Below the pieces are notes generated by a model. That model worked only from the letters and a program-made list of their open reading frames with translations. It ran no database searches and had not been told where the DNA came from. From contig CAZFBA010000023.1 of the NCBI GenBank assembly GCA_964517135.1, forward strand, positions 1 through 62,895: DNA of 62,895 bases, read 5' to 3'. The stretch comes from CAZFBA01 sp964517135. GTDB lineage: Bacteria > Cyanobacteriota > Vampirovibrionia > JBFMGH01. The position numbers and the translations under genes are program-made. This document shows, piece by piece, positions 1 through 8,459 of the stretch (position 1 is its first letter; each line of letters opens with the position of its first letter).

Positions 1-2
1 CC

Positions 3-140
3 TGTAAGAAACTTGATAAAGGGTATAAAGAAAAGATTAACAGCATGACGGCGGCAATAGGGTTATATAAACATGACCTCAAACAGGCCCGAGCGAACGA
101 AAACTTGAGTGAGTGTGTGAAGTCAGCAGGGCAATTGTAG
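3..140 (+). CDS. C-terminal end of an unidentified protein (partial)
   Basis: An open frame enters from the left edge and stops at 138-140. The visible 45 residues are charged and helical in character (GYKEKINSMTAAIGLYKHD), unlike the low-complexity translation of the surrounding repeats, so this looks like the real end of a gene. The last ten or so codons lie inside the 75-bp repeat that starts at 110, so the repeat appears to supply the present C-terminus and stop codon. The family is not recognisable from this fragment, and a chance open frame cannot be excluded. Confidence 0.3.
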   Translation, partial: CKKLDKGYKEKINSMTAAIGLYKHDLKQARANENLSECVKSAGQL

Positions 141-320
141 TCCAGTGCGGTCACGCACCCCGGCGCACTGAAACCCTTCTTTAGTGAGGTAACAGAGGTA
201 ATTGCAGCAAACATGCCCCCAGACAGACAAAGATTGCAACCAGATATAATTAAAGCGTCGTGGCGCAAAATAGCGCCACAGTGATAGGTTTTTTGCATAC
301 TTTTTTCCTTAAAAAAAGTA

Positions 321-395
321 TGAGTGTGTGAAGTCAGCAGGGCAATTGTAGTCCAGTGCGGTCACGCACCCCGGCGCACTGAAACCCTTCTTTAG
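321..395. repeat. Second copy of 75-bp direct repeat
   Basis: This block is identical to 110-184. It runs from TGAGTGTGTGAAG to CCCTTCTTTAG and contains the GC-rich inner segment GTGCGGTCACGCACC. The copies are 211 bp apart. Both lead into a GGTAA-containing segment that resembles the start of the 173-bp block, so the two repeat types belong to one composite family. Confidence 0.9.
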
Positions 396-444
396 CAGGT
401 AATAGAGAGGATATACTATCTGCACCCTGGATACTGATTTATGA

Positions 445-481
445 GGGTGTTTTGCGGCGCCGCAGGCGCCGCAAAACACCC
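445..481. other. Perfect 17-bp GC-rich hairpin
   Basis: GGGTGTTTTGCGGCGCC and its exact reverse complement are separated by only GCA. No T-run follows on either strand, so it is not a standard intrinsic terminator. It stands alone in the repeat mosaic. A REP/BIME-like or cruciform-forming element is possible; its function is unknown. Confidence 0.75.
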
Positions 482-542
482 GACACAACGGGCGGGCGGG
501 TTGGGAACTTGCTGTGGTGTGACCACCACATGGGGTTCTTTG

Positions 543-609
543 TGTCATCCTGAGCACAGCGAAGGATCTATTATGAGAGATTCTTCGGGCTTTGCCCTCA
601 GAATGACAG
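543..609. repeat. TGTCATCCTGAG intergenic element with inverted ends
   Basis: The ends TGTCATCCTGAG (543-554) and CTCAGAATGACA (598-609) are near-perfect inverted repeats around GAAGGATCT and GATTCTTCGGGCTTTGCC. This kind of short element is familiar from intergenic regions of many unrelated bacterial genomes, where its mode of spread is unclear. The assignment rests on recognising the pattern. Confidence 0.6.
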
Positions 610-639
610 ATTAAAAACAATGATAATACATATTGTAAG

Positions 640-992
640 GGAACTTGCAGAGGATAAGCAAACAAACCCTTCTTTAGCAGGTAACAGGGATTATAACCCT
701 CTGCAAACATGACCCCAGACAGGCGAAGATTGCAACCAGATATAATTAAAGCGTCGTGGGGCCGTAGAAGGCCCCACAGTGAAAAGTTTTTTGACCCACT
801 TTTTTTCAAAAAGTGGAAAGGAACTTGCAGAGGATAAGCAAACAAACCCTTCTTTAGCAGGTAACAGGGATTATAACCCTCTGCAAACATGACCCCAGAC
901 AGGCGAAGATTGCAACCAGATATAATTAAAGCGTCGTGGGGCCGTAGAAGGCCCCACAGTGAAAAGTTTTTTGACCCACTTTTTTTCAAAAA
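640..992. repeat. Tandem 173-bp perfect direct repeat, 180-bp period
   Basis: Bases 640-812 and 820-992 are identical over 173 bp with a 7-bp spacer, which implies a recent tandem duplication or assembly-level duplication. Each unit carries CCCTTCTTTAGCAGGTAACAG, a conserved core CAGATATAATTAAAGCGTCG, the GTGGGGCC/GGCCCCAC stem and a T-rich second stem. Confidence 0.9.
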
Positions 993-1321
993 AGTGGGAG
1001 CGTGTAAAGTCAGCAGGGCAATTTTGATAGGTTTTTTGCATACTTTTTTCCTTAAAAAAAGTATGAGGAAACACTCTCATACTCTCAGGGGATTGCAAAA
1101 TAACCACTTTATCTGTCATAATATATAATGTAAAACACTTCCACAAAAACAACTGATCACTCTGTAAATTTTTTTTAATATTAAGGCTTCTTTCATCAAT
1201 TATTTTTATTTACCAGACTCTAAATAATAAGAAAGCCCTTCTGGTTCAAGAATTTTTTATTCATTGCCAGCAGATCTAAAAATCTTTATACTTAAACTAT
1301 CACTTGAGTGAGGTGAGATAA

Positions 1322-1522
1322 TTGTTTAAAAAGATTATAACTTTATTTTATCAATTAGCGGGTTTAGACCAGTTCGATACCAGTGTTTCCAGCCTTTCAA
1401 ACATCAGGCCAATTTCAAATTCTGAAAAGAGAGCCGCCCGTATAATTAAAATGTATCCACATCTCAAAGAATCTGACCTGATAGAAGATGCCGAACAAGG
1501 CTGGGTAAGAGTCATGCGCTAG
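1322..1522 (+). CDS. Small conserved-looking hypothetical protein
   Basis: A 66-residue protein with a TTG start; GAGGTG about ten bases upstream supports that start. It is basic, with no membrane segment after a weakly hydrophobic N-terminus (MFKKIITLFYQLAGL), and ends EDAEQGWVRVMR. It lies 200 bp before rsfS on the same strand, the first gene after the repeat mosaic. I do not recognise the family; the good ribosome site and non-repetitive composition argue for a real gene. Confidence 0.5.
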   Translation: MFKKIITLFYQLAGLDQFDTSVSSLSNIRPISNSEKRAARIIKMYPHLKESDLIEDAEQGWVRVMR

Positions 1523-1720
1523 AATTTAATGTTAAATTCAATAGAGATTTCAATGTATCTTTAAAAGCTTTTTAAAGGTATAATTGTGTTTTGAAATTAA
1601 TTAGATTAGTGCGTAACCTTAAAATGAAAAATATCTTTAATGTTATGCACCATTTTTTAAATTATGATTATGTGTCCCGTATTAGACTAAAACAGTATTA
1701 AACATAACAGGAGGGAATAT

Positions 1721-2104
1721 TTGTCAGAATTAAGCTCTTATCAAACAGCATGTATACTTGCAGGCTTAATGGATGAAAAAAAGGCTAAAGACATAGTAAT
1801 ATTAGATATAGGCAGGGTCTCAATAATGGCGGATTATTTTGTAATCTGCTCAACAGACACCTCAACACAACTCCGGGCCCTGAGTGATGTAATTACGCTG
1901 GAGTTGAAGAAGAAATTTGAGCGAACACCACGCAGCGAACAGCGAGATAAGAGTGGCCGCTGGTATTTGCTCGATTATGGCGATGTTGTTGTTCACTTAT
2001 TACATAAAGAAGCCAGAGAATATTATGCCATAGAAAAATTCTGGAGCCATGCATTTGTTATTGACAGAGAAAAATGGCTTGAAGAATTTCAAAAAGCCTC
2101 CTGA
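1721..2104 (+). CDS. rsfS: Ribosomal silencing factor RsfS (Iojap/YbeB)
   Basis: The 127-residue protein spans the usual length of RsfS. This factor binds ribosomal protein uL14 on the free large subunit and blocks subunit joining, damping translation under poor growth. Family hallmarks are visible: DIVILDIGRVSIMADYFVICS near residues 24-45 and the core around WYLLDYGDVVVHL followed by AREYYAIEKFW near 80-110. The start is TTG at 1721, set by a strong GGAGGG site 6-11 bases upstream. It appears monocistronic, facing the murA operon on the other strand. Confidence 0.95.
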   Translation: MSELSSYQTACILAGLMDEKKAKDIVILDIGRVSIMADYFVICSTDTSTQLRALSDVITLELKKKFERTPRSEQRDKSGRWYLLDYGDVVVHLLHKEAREYYAIEKFWSHAFVIDREKWLEEFQKAS

Positions 2105-2167
2105 GGCAAAAATTATAGATATGATAAACTTCACAAGAAATCAGATTTTGAATGGTTGTGCCCCTGC

Positions 2168-2572
2168 CTACCCGGGAATAGTATAATCACGTCTGGGCTT
2201 TGGCTGATCACCCAGTCGGGCCTTTTCATCCTCTTCTGCTTTTCTTAATACTTCTGGCGTTATTCCCTGTTGTTCCATAGCATCAATAAAGCTTGCAGCA
2301 GCTTTTCTCTGTGCCTCAGGCGGAACAACTCTCAATAACTCTATCGTCTTAGATAAAAGAGGATCCTGATCATACCACCTGTTACCATTATCATACGTCT
2401 TGACAGTCTTATAAAATTTATCTATAAGTTCAGGTTCTACCTGTGCCTCAATTTTTTCAAGAAAAACCTCTGCCTGGCTTTTTAATTCATCCTGAAAAAA
2501 CCGCAACATATCAATAACCTCCAGAAGCAAGGGGTCATGATCATACCAGCGTTTATATTTTTTCTCAGTCAT
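2168..2572 (-). CDS. Hypothetical protein with duplicated RWYDxDPLL motif
   Basis: About 134 residues, probably starting at the ATG at 2572 rather than the TTG one codon earlier. The sequence is an internal duplication: RWYDHDPLLLEVIDMLRFF near residue 8 and RWYDQDPLLSKTIELLRVV near residue 66, each followed by an amphipathic helix. Proteins with one RWYDxDP motif occur as small uncharacterised families in several bacteria. It lies 36 bp downstream of murA on the same strand and may be its second cistron. The function is unknown; no catalytic motif or membrane segment is seen. Confidence 0.75.
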   Translation of the reverse strand: MTEKKYKRWYDHDPLLLEVIDMLRFFQDELKSQAEVFLEKIEAQVEPELIDKFYKTVKTYDNGNRWYDQDPLLSKTIELLRVVPPEAQRKAAASFIDAMEQQGITPEVLRKAEEDEKARLGDQPKPRRDYTIPG

Positions 2573-2611
2573 CAATATTAATTAATCTATTCTACGCACT
2601 GACTACTAATA

Positions 2612-3919
2612 TTATAACCTTAAGTGCTCAGGAATAAAAGTGATACCATCTTCGAGTTCTATAACCCGTGATATATCAGCACCGAGGCCTTTAAATTTAT
2701 CTGTAACGTGTTCATACCCACGATCAATATGCTGAAGATCAGTAATTTCAGTTTCTCCTCTGGCCCTGAGACCTGCAATAAGCAGACAGGCCCCTGCACG
2801 GAGGTCACTGACTTTAACCTGAGTTCCGGTAAGGTCTGTAACACCTTTTATAACAGCGTGGTTGCCTTCTTGTTGTACGTTAGCACCCATCCGTCTTAAT
2901 TCTCCAAGGTGTCTGAACCTGTTTTCATAAATACTTTCAGTAATTATACTGACCCCGCAGGATACAGCCAGAACAGAAGATAAAGGCGCCTGAAGATCTG
3001 TCGGGAACCCCGGATATGGCTGCGTAACAATATCAACGCCTCTGGGCCTGTTAAGACAGGATACACGAATTGTAAATGGATCTAAAATAGAAATATTTGC
3101 TCCCATAACAGCTAGCTTGCTGATAACTGCACTTAAATGCTGCGGGAAAACTTTGTTGACAATAATATCTCCCTGTGTTGCCATAGCAGCACACATATAA
3201 GTACCAGCTTCAATACGGTCAGGTATGGTAGTATAGCTGGTAGAGTGTAATTGATCAGGTTTTACACCATTAATATATATTTCTGAAGTACCTGCGCCGG
3301 TAATATCTCCACCGATGGCGTTGATAAAGTTTGCCAGGTCAGTAATTTCTGGTTCTTGTGCTGCGTTAATGATTGCAGTAGAACCTTCAGCAAGAATAGC
3401 TGCCAGCATAAGGTTTTCTGTAGCTCCAACGCTTGGCCTGTCAAGATGAATTTCTTTGCCAACAAGCTTTTTAGCTTTTGCTATTACATAACCATGTTCT
3501 ATCTCTACTTCTGCACCGAGTTCTTTCATGCCTTTAACATGGAGATCTATACGTCTTTCTCCTATTGCGCAACCACCTGGCAGAGCTACTTTAGCGTATC
3601 CGCACCGGGCTAATAGCGGGCCCAGGACAATAAAAGAGGCTCTCATCTGACTGACAAAATCATAGGGAGCTTCGCAATTAGAAAGTTTTGAAGCATCAAT
3701 CAACATTTTGCCGCTGGAATACTGAACGCTTAAACCCAGGTGATTAAGCACTTTAGACATGGTATAAACGTCAGTTAGCTCAGGTACATTGTTAATTTCG
3801 CACTGCCCATCTACCAGCAGAGAGGCGGCCATAATTTTCAAAACAGCGTTTTTAGCTCCACCGATGGTGACTTCACCGGTGAGGGGTTTACCACCACGAA
3901 TAATGATCTTGTCTTTCAA
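2612..3919 (-). CDS. murA: UDP-N-acetylglucosamine 1-carboxyvinyltransferase
   Basis: MurA transfers enolpyruvate from PEP to UDP-GlcNAc, the first committed step of cytoplasmic peptidoglycan precursor synthesis. At 435 residues it is of normal length. The catalytic loop PGGCAIGERRIDLH places the active-site Cys at about residue 117, so fosfomycin sensitivity is expected. Conserved GGAKNAVLKIMAA near residue 20 and RAGACLLIAGL near 380 are present. The start is TTG at 3919, preceded by AAGGAGG at good spacing. The 2168-2572 gene follows closely on the same strand. Confidence 0.96.
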   Translation of the reverse strand: MKDKIIIRGGKPLTGEVTIGGAKNAVLKIMAASLLVDGQCEINNVPELTDVYTMSKVLNHLGLSVQYSSGKMLIDASKLSNCEAPYDFVSQMRASFIVLGPLLARCGYAKVALPGGCAIGERRIDLHVKGMKELGAEVEIEHGYVIAKAKKLVGKEIHLDRPSVGATENLMLAAILAEGSTAIINAAQEPEITDLANFINAIGGDITGAGTSEIYINGVKPDQLHSTSYTTIPDRIEAGTYMCAAMATQGDIIVNKVFPQHLSAVISKLAVMGANISILDPFTIRVSCLNRPRGVDIVTQPYPGFPTDLQAPLSSVLAVSCGVSIITESIYENRFRHLGELRRMGANVQQEGNHAVIKGVTDLTGTQVKVSDLRAGACLLIAGLRARGETEITDLQHIDRGYEHVTDKFKGLGADISRVIELEDGITFIPEHLRL

Positions 3920-4318
3920 GCAGGGTTCCTCCTTAATGCTCCCGGGTTTCAGCTTTTACGGGATATTTTTTATAACATACCATACTCCAGAATGTAAAAA
4001 AATAATCCAGAGCTGTGCCTTAATATAACTTATTTTATAATTTTAATATTTTTTCTGGCATTGGGTAAGTCGAGAAGCTAAAAACTGAAATACCGGGGTT
4101 TTTTGATGGTAACAAAAGTTAACTGTCCTTTTAAACAGGTGATATATGTATTTTTATACCAAATCACTAAAGTAAACTATCCCGAATTATTCATGAATTT
4201 TCAGTCGGAACCTCTGATTAATTAAGAAATTACTGATTCCAGTAAAAACGACACTAATTTCTTGAATCTGTGAACTTTTAAATTATTCAGAGATCTCAGT
4301 ATATTTATTCTAGAGGGT
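3920..4318. other. AT-rich spacer between murA and uvrC
   Basis: Both neighbours are on the minus strand, so this 399-bp stretch holds the uvrC 3' region and the murA leader. Apart from the murA ribosome site I see no gene, tRNA, long palindrome or clear terminator. Confidence 0.5.
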
Positions 4319-6181
4319 TTATTTTTTGTGCAACTCTCTGTGTATGATGCGTGCAAGATTATAGCTTATGCCTTTGACCTCTGCAATATCTTCAACAGTG
4401 GCAGATAAAATATTTTCCAGTGTGCCAAAATGCTTCAAAAGAAAGGCTTTTCTCTGCTTGCCAACAAACTTTATACTATCAAGACGTGATTTTACCATAC
4501 GTTTTGAGCGTAAATTCCTTTGAAAGGTGACAGCAAAGCGATGGGCCTCATCTCTAATCTGCTGAAATAAATAGAGTACAGGTGAATCAATATCAAATAT
4601 AACAGGGGCTTTACATCCCGGTATAAAAACTTCTTCAAGTCTCTTGGCTAAAGATATTACTGGCTGATTATTCAGCCCTATTTCTTTCAGGGCATTAATA
4701 GCAAAAGATAGCTGGCCTTTACCACCATCTATTATTATGAGATCAGGTAACGATTTATTGTCTTTCTTTAATTTCAGATATCTTCTCTTGATAACTTCTT
4801 TCATTGCTTCATAATCATTAACCTTGCCTTCAGTGGATCTAATTTTAAACTTTCTATAATCAGATTTCAGAGGTTTGCCTTCAAGAAAAACTACCATGCT
4901 GGCTACAGTATCAGTGCCTGCAAGGTGAGAAATATCAAAACATTCAAGCCTTAAAGGGAAATGTGGCAAATTCAGTTTGTCTTGAATAGTTACTCCCACT
5001 TGATTCCAAGCATTTTGATATTCTCTAATACGCTGTTGCTGGAAGTTTGAAAGAGCTATTCGTGCATTAGCTTCTGCCATCTGAAGAAGGTCAAATTTTT
5101 TACCTGCTTTAGGAAGAATAATTCTGACTTTGCTGCCTTTCTTTTTATAGAGCAACTGTTCAAGCAAAACAGTCTCTTCAGCCAGACAGGGAACAATTAT
5201 TTCCTTTGGCAGCTGATCTCCTTGAACTGTGCGATAATAATTTTCCATAAAGGCCAGAAAGGTTTCTTTTGCTGTATCCAGTTCGTTGAAAGTTAAGTTA
5301 AAACTCTCTTTATAAGCCAATTTGCCTTCTCTGATTTTTAAAAGAACTATCGAAACACCTGTTTCATCATTTAAAAATGAGAATATATCCTGTTCAATTG
5401 TATGATCATCAAAAATAATCTTTTGTGCTTTGATAACCTGATCTATAGAGCTAATAGTATCTCTATATTTAGCGGCTTTTTCATATTCTAGGTTTTTAGA
5501 TGCTGTTGACATCATCTCTTCAAGCTTTTTGATTAATTCGTTCTGGCGTCCTGAAAGAAAAAGTTCGACCTGTTTTAAAACCTGCTGATATTCTTCAGGT
5601 GTAACAAGTTCCTGACAGGGGCCAAGACAGCGATGTATATGGTAGTTCATGCAGGGCTTATCCCTGTAGACAGGTGTTTTACATTGTTTCAACGGAAAAA
5701 CCTGTTTAAGAAAGTCAATTGTTGCATACAGTGCCCCGGCATTAACATAAGGGCCATAATATTTGCTTTTATTCTGGCGTGATTTCTTTGAGGGGTTTCT
5801 GGTTACAATAATACGGGGGTATTTATCGTCTGTTATTTCAATCCACGGAAATTTTTTATCATCTTTTAGAAGTGTATTATACCTTGGCTGATGTTTTTTC
5901 ACCAGAGTATCCTCTAAAAGAAGGGCTTCAACCTCGTTATCAGTTGTGATAAAGTCTACCGAGTGAATTTTAGGTATCATAACCTCAATTTTTGGCGAAT
6001 GACTGTCATTTTGAAAATAGCTTCTGACCCTGCTTCTCAGTGATTTAGCCTTTCCAATATATAATATCATACCATCGCTATCTTTCATTAGATAAACGCC
6101 GGTTTGATCGGGTATGCTGTCTAATATTTCTTTAATATGGTTATTCAAAATGCCAGAAACTTCTGAATGTGAGCCTTCCAA
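4319..6181 (-). CDS. uvrC: Excinuclease ABC subunit C
   Basis: UvrC makes the dual incisions in nucleotide excision repair after loading by UvrA and UvrB. All domains are present in its 620 residues: the GIY-YIG nuclease (TGVYLMKDSDGMILYIGKAK, about 28-46) for the 3' cut, the UVR motif for UvrB contact (EYEKAAKYRDTI, about 233-244), the RNase H-like C-terminal nuclease for the 5' cut (LECFDISHLAGT and LIIIDGGKGQLS), and a terminal helix-hairpin-helix region. The start at 6181 is TTG with a weak ribosome site, so the exact N-terminus is uncertain. It is divergent from the exported-protein gene at 6288. Confidence 0.96.
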   Translation of the reverse strand: MEGSHSEVSGILNNHIKEILDSIPDQTGVYLMKDSDGMILYIGKAKSLRSRVRSYFQNDSHSPKIEVMIPKIHSVDFITTDNEVEALLLEDTLVKKHQPRYNTLLKDDKKFPWIEITDDKYPRIIVTRNPSKKSRQNKSKYYGPYVNAGALYATIDFLKQVFPLKQCKTPVYRDKPCMNYHIHRCLGPCQELVTPEEYQQVLKQVELFLSGRQNELIKKLEEMMSTASKNLEYEKAAKYRDTISSIDQVIKAQKIIFDDHTIEQDIFSFLNDETGVSIVLLKIREGKLAYKESFNLTFNELDTAKETFLAFMENYYRTVQGDQLPKEIIVPCLAEETVLLEQLLYKKKGSKVRIILPKAGKKFDLLQMAEANARIALSNFQQQRIREYQNAWNQVGVTIQDKLNLPHFPLRLECFDISHLAGTDTVASMVVFLEGKPLKSDYRKFKIRSTEGKVNDYEAMKEVIKRRYLKLKKDNKSLPDLIIIDGGKGQLSFAINALKEIGLNNQPVISLAKRLEEVFIPGCKAPVIFDIDSPVLYLFQQIRDEAHRFAVTFQRNLRSKRMVKSRLDSIKFVGKQRKAFLLKHFGTLENILSATVEDIAEVKGISYNLARIIHRELHKK

Positions 6182-6287
6182 ATATTTCTTAACGATAAGC
6201 CTTTAAAGGCATTATTTAAATTGTACTTCAACTCTGACCTGAAGAAAAACGTTTGCCCTGTTAGCTGAAAAAGTTATAAAATAAGGT

Positions 6288-6998
6288 ATGCAAAAAGATT
6301 TATGTATTCATATCAGGTTAATAATAATTCTCTGTATGGCACTTTTTACAGTATTCTTGAGTGCTGGTCAGGGTTTTTGTGAGCCCGCCACAACACAGGA
6401 AGTTGAAAAACTACAGGCAGAGGCACTTGATCAGGTTGATAATGAGCTTGAAAGAGCTAAAGATGACCTTAACACTCGCAAAAATCAGGAAATTCAAATC
6501 GTTGAATCCTCAAGAGCAACCTCAAAGACTAAAGAAAAGCTTATATCCAGAATTGAAAAGAAATATCTTGACCTGGAAAAGCAAATCATTGACAAAACAA
6601 ACACAAGAAAAAAACAAATCATTGATTATTATACAAATATGAAGAAAGAGCTTGCAGTAGATGAGCAAAAAGCAGTTAAACGGATTAAAGAAACTTTTGT
6701 GCCTCCACAAAAGTTGTTGGGCAAATGGTTTATAGTGGGCTATCAGTTTTTAGGCACTCTGAAATTCAGCTCTCACAAGGGCATGCTTGTTGCAAACATC
6801 TACGTGTTCAAATATAACAAATGGGAAGATCTTTATAACCTTACCTATGACGGCATGAACATTGCTTTCGATTATGAAAACCCTTATGGAATAAAACTTC
6901 ACTTTGAAGGTCTGGTAGATCCAAAAGGAAACCTGATTAAGGGTCAGCTAATAGACCTTAAAGATGATTTAACCTACGAATGGAAAGCTTACAGATAA
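6288..6998 (+). CDS. Exported coiled-coil protein
   Basis: 236 residues. A basic start followed by a hydrophobic segment (LIIILCMALFTVFL) and a small-residue region ending GFC-EPA looks like a type I signal peptide of about 32 residues. Residues 35-130 are rich in Lys, Glu and Gln and form a predicted coiled coil. The last 100 residues look like a compact beta domain (GKWFIVGYQFLGTLKFS, YDGMNIAFDYENPYGIKLHFEG). The family is not recognised; a periplasmic or surface role is inferred from the signal peptide. It is convergent with the TPR gene, leaving 6 bp between stop codons. Confidence 0.75.
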   Translation: MQKDLCIHIRLIIILCMALFTVFLSAGQGFCEPATTQEVEKLQAEALDQVDNELERAKDDLNTRKNQEIQIVESSRATSKTKEKLISRIEKKYLDLEKQIIDKTNTRKKQIIDYYTNMKKELAVDEQKAVKRIKETFVPPQKLLGKWFIVGYQFLGTLKFSSHKGMLVANIYVFKYNKWEDLYNLTYDGMNIAFDYENPYGIKLHFEGLVDPKGNLIKGQLIDLKDDLTYEWKAYR

Positions 6999-7004
6999 TT
7001 AATA

Positions 7005-7982
7005 TCAGGCAAACCTCTTAAGAACACCCTGCATGCGTGCATTTTCTCTTACAGGAGAAAGGTTAGGATTATCATTAATTTCTGTAACCAGGCTCTTATC
7101 AATCTTAACAGCTTTAACAAGATAATTTATAGCCTCGTTTAACTTATTGACCTTTACATAAACACAGGCTATATCATAGAGACTCCAGGGGTGGTTGGGT
7201 TCAATCTTGATAGCCGTTTTATATACTTCTATAGAATCTTCATAGCGTCCCAGCAAGAATAATACTTCTCCCCACCTATTATAAACGTCAATATAATGTG
7301 GATCTATAGAAACAGCAATTTTATATTTTTCAATAGCTGAGGGATATTTTCGCATCTTTTCCAGCACTGTTCCCCATGCAAAATAAGCTTCAGGCATATC
7401 AGGCTTAATTATAGTTGCTTTTTTAAGTACTTTACAGGCTTCCTTGAGTTTTCCACTGGCCTCAAGACATAACCCCATAGAAACCAGCAAGTCAGAATCG
7501 TTAGGGGTCAGACTTAAAGCAATATTATATTTCTCTATAGCCAGTTCGGTTTCTCCCTGTTCTTCAAGTATATTAGCCCAGCCCCAGTAAGCATAAACAA
7601 ATAGGGGATTCAGCTCAATTGCCTGATTATATTTTTCAATGGCCTGTATATAGTTTCCCTGTTTTTCGAGTGCTTTAGCCCACAGATAAAAGATTTCATA
7701 ATCCTGATACTTTGAAGTAATACCCTGGTAGATTTCTATGGCTTCTTCATAGGCTTTAATTTTTGTCAGCGTAGAGGCAATACGTTTTAAAACGTCGTTA
7801 TCTCTCATGAAATATTCTCTTGCTTTTCTATAGAATTCAAGAGCTTTCTGGTCAAAGGCAAAAAACAGGCAGAGATCCCCGGCAAAGAGTTCTTTTGAAC
7901 CATTAAAATACTTTGCAGGTACGAAAAACAATACAAACCTGCAGCAAAAGCTGAATAAAAATCCTATAATCCTTTTAGCCAA
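7005..7982 (-). CDS. TPR-repeat protein
   Basis: 325 residues containing about seven 34-residue tetratricopeptide repeats from about residue 45 to the end (AIEKYNQAIELNPLFVYAYWGWANI, AIEKYNIALSLTPNDSDL, AIEKYKIAVSIDPHYIDVYNRWGEV). Such repeats scaffold protein-protein contacts; the partner is unknown. The N-terminus (IIGFLFSFCCRFVLFFV) is hydrophobic and could be a membrane anchor or uncleaved signal. The start is TTG at 7982 with an AGGTAG stretch upstream, so the N-terminus is moderately certain. Confidence 0.85.
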   Translation of the reverse strand: MAKRIIGFLFSFCCRFVLFFVPAKYFNGSKELFAGDLCLFFAFDQKALEFYRKAREYFMRDNDVLKRIASTLTKIKAYEEAIEIYQGITSKYQDYEIFYLWAKALEKQGNYIQAIEKYNQAIELNPLFVYAYWGWANILEEQGETELAIEKYNIALSLTPNDSDLLVSMGLCLEASGKLKEACKVLKKATIIKPDMPEAYFAWGTVLEKMRKYPSAIEKYKIAVSIDPHYIDVYNRWGEVLFLLGRYEDSIEVYKTAIKIEPNHPWSLYDIACVYVKVNKLNEAINYLVKAVKIDKSLVTEINDNPNLSPVRENARMQGVLKRFA

Positions 7983-8459
7983 AATAAAAAGCTACCTGTA
8001 TGGTTGTAAAAATAATTTTTTAGTTTTTGTAATTATATATAACTATTCCCTTACTGATATGAATTTAAACCCTCAGAACAAAGATATTTACACCTGTTAA
8101 CAAAACCTTTTCTGTTGACAGACGCAGAAAATGAAAGATGTACAAGTTGTAAATATAGAACAGTCAAATAAAATGACTGATCGGTATACTTAAAATATAG
8201 AAATAGAGCTTTTATAAGTATTGTAATTCATGTCTATTTAAAAGTATAATTGAATCATTCTGATAACATAACAATATAAGTGTAAAATAGCTATAAATGT
8301 TTTTATTAAGGTTGTGGCATATATTTTTTTAAGACCCTCTATAATACTTGAAGCAAAATATCTTTATTAAAAAGCAATTTACAATCCAATAAGCAGCGAA
8401 CATTCATATAATTTGTGTTACTATTTAATTAAATAGACAAAATCTGGTTTAATTAATTT
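7983..8459. other. AT-rich divergent intergenic region
   Basis: 477 bp between the minus-strand TPR gene and the plus-strand yhaM-like gene. It must hold promoters for both. It is uniformly AT-rich with many TATAAT-like hexamers, none of which can be singled out. No hairpin, RNA gene or open frame worth reporting is visible. Confidence 0.4.

Larger units (their letters stand above)
110..1066. repeat. Intergenic repeat mosaic with paired hairpins
   Basis: The stretch holds no convincing gene. It is built from recurring blocks: a 75-bp block (110-184, 321-395), a 173-bp block (640-812, 820-992), and a diverged copy of the second block at about 185-320. Each copy of the longer block ends in two hairpins. 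The first stem is GTGGCGC/GCGCCAC at 260-279 but GTGGGGCC/GGCCCCAC at 756-777 and 936-957. The second is GCATACTTTTTT/AAAAAAGTATG near 294-322 and again at 1038-1064, but CCCACTTTTTTT/AAAAAGTGG near 795-816 and 975-998. Both arms change together, so the fold is conserved while the sequence is not. Confidence 0.8.

Noticed and set aside
309..989. Long minus-strand open frame of 226 codons
   Set aside because: It is a translation of the repeat mosaic, including a duplicated peptide segment that only mirrors the DNA repeats, and has no ribosome site or protein-like composition.
871..1152. Overlapping open frames on both strands at the end of the repeat region
   Set aside because: They run through the T-rich hairpins and the repeat core and change with repeat copy number, so they are not genes.
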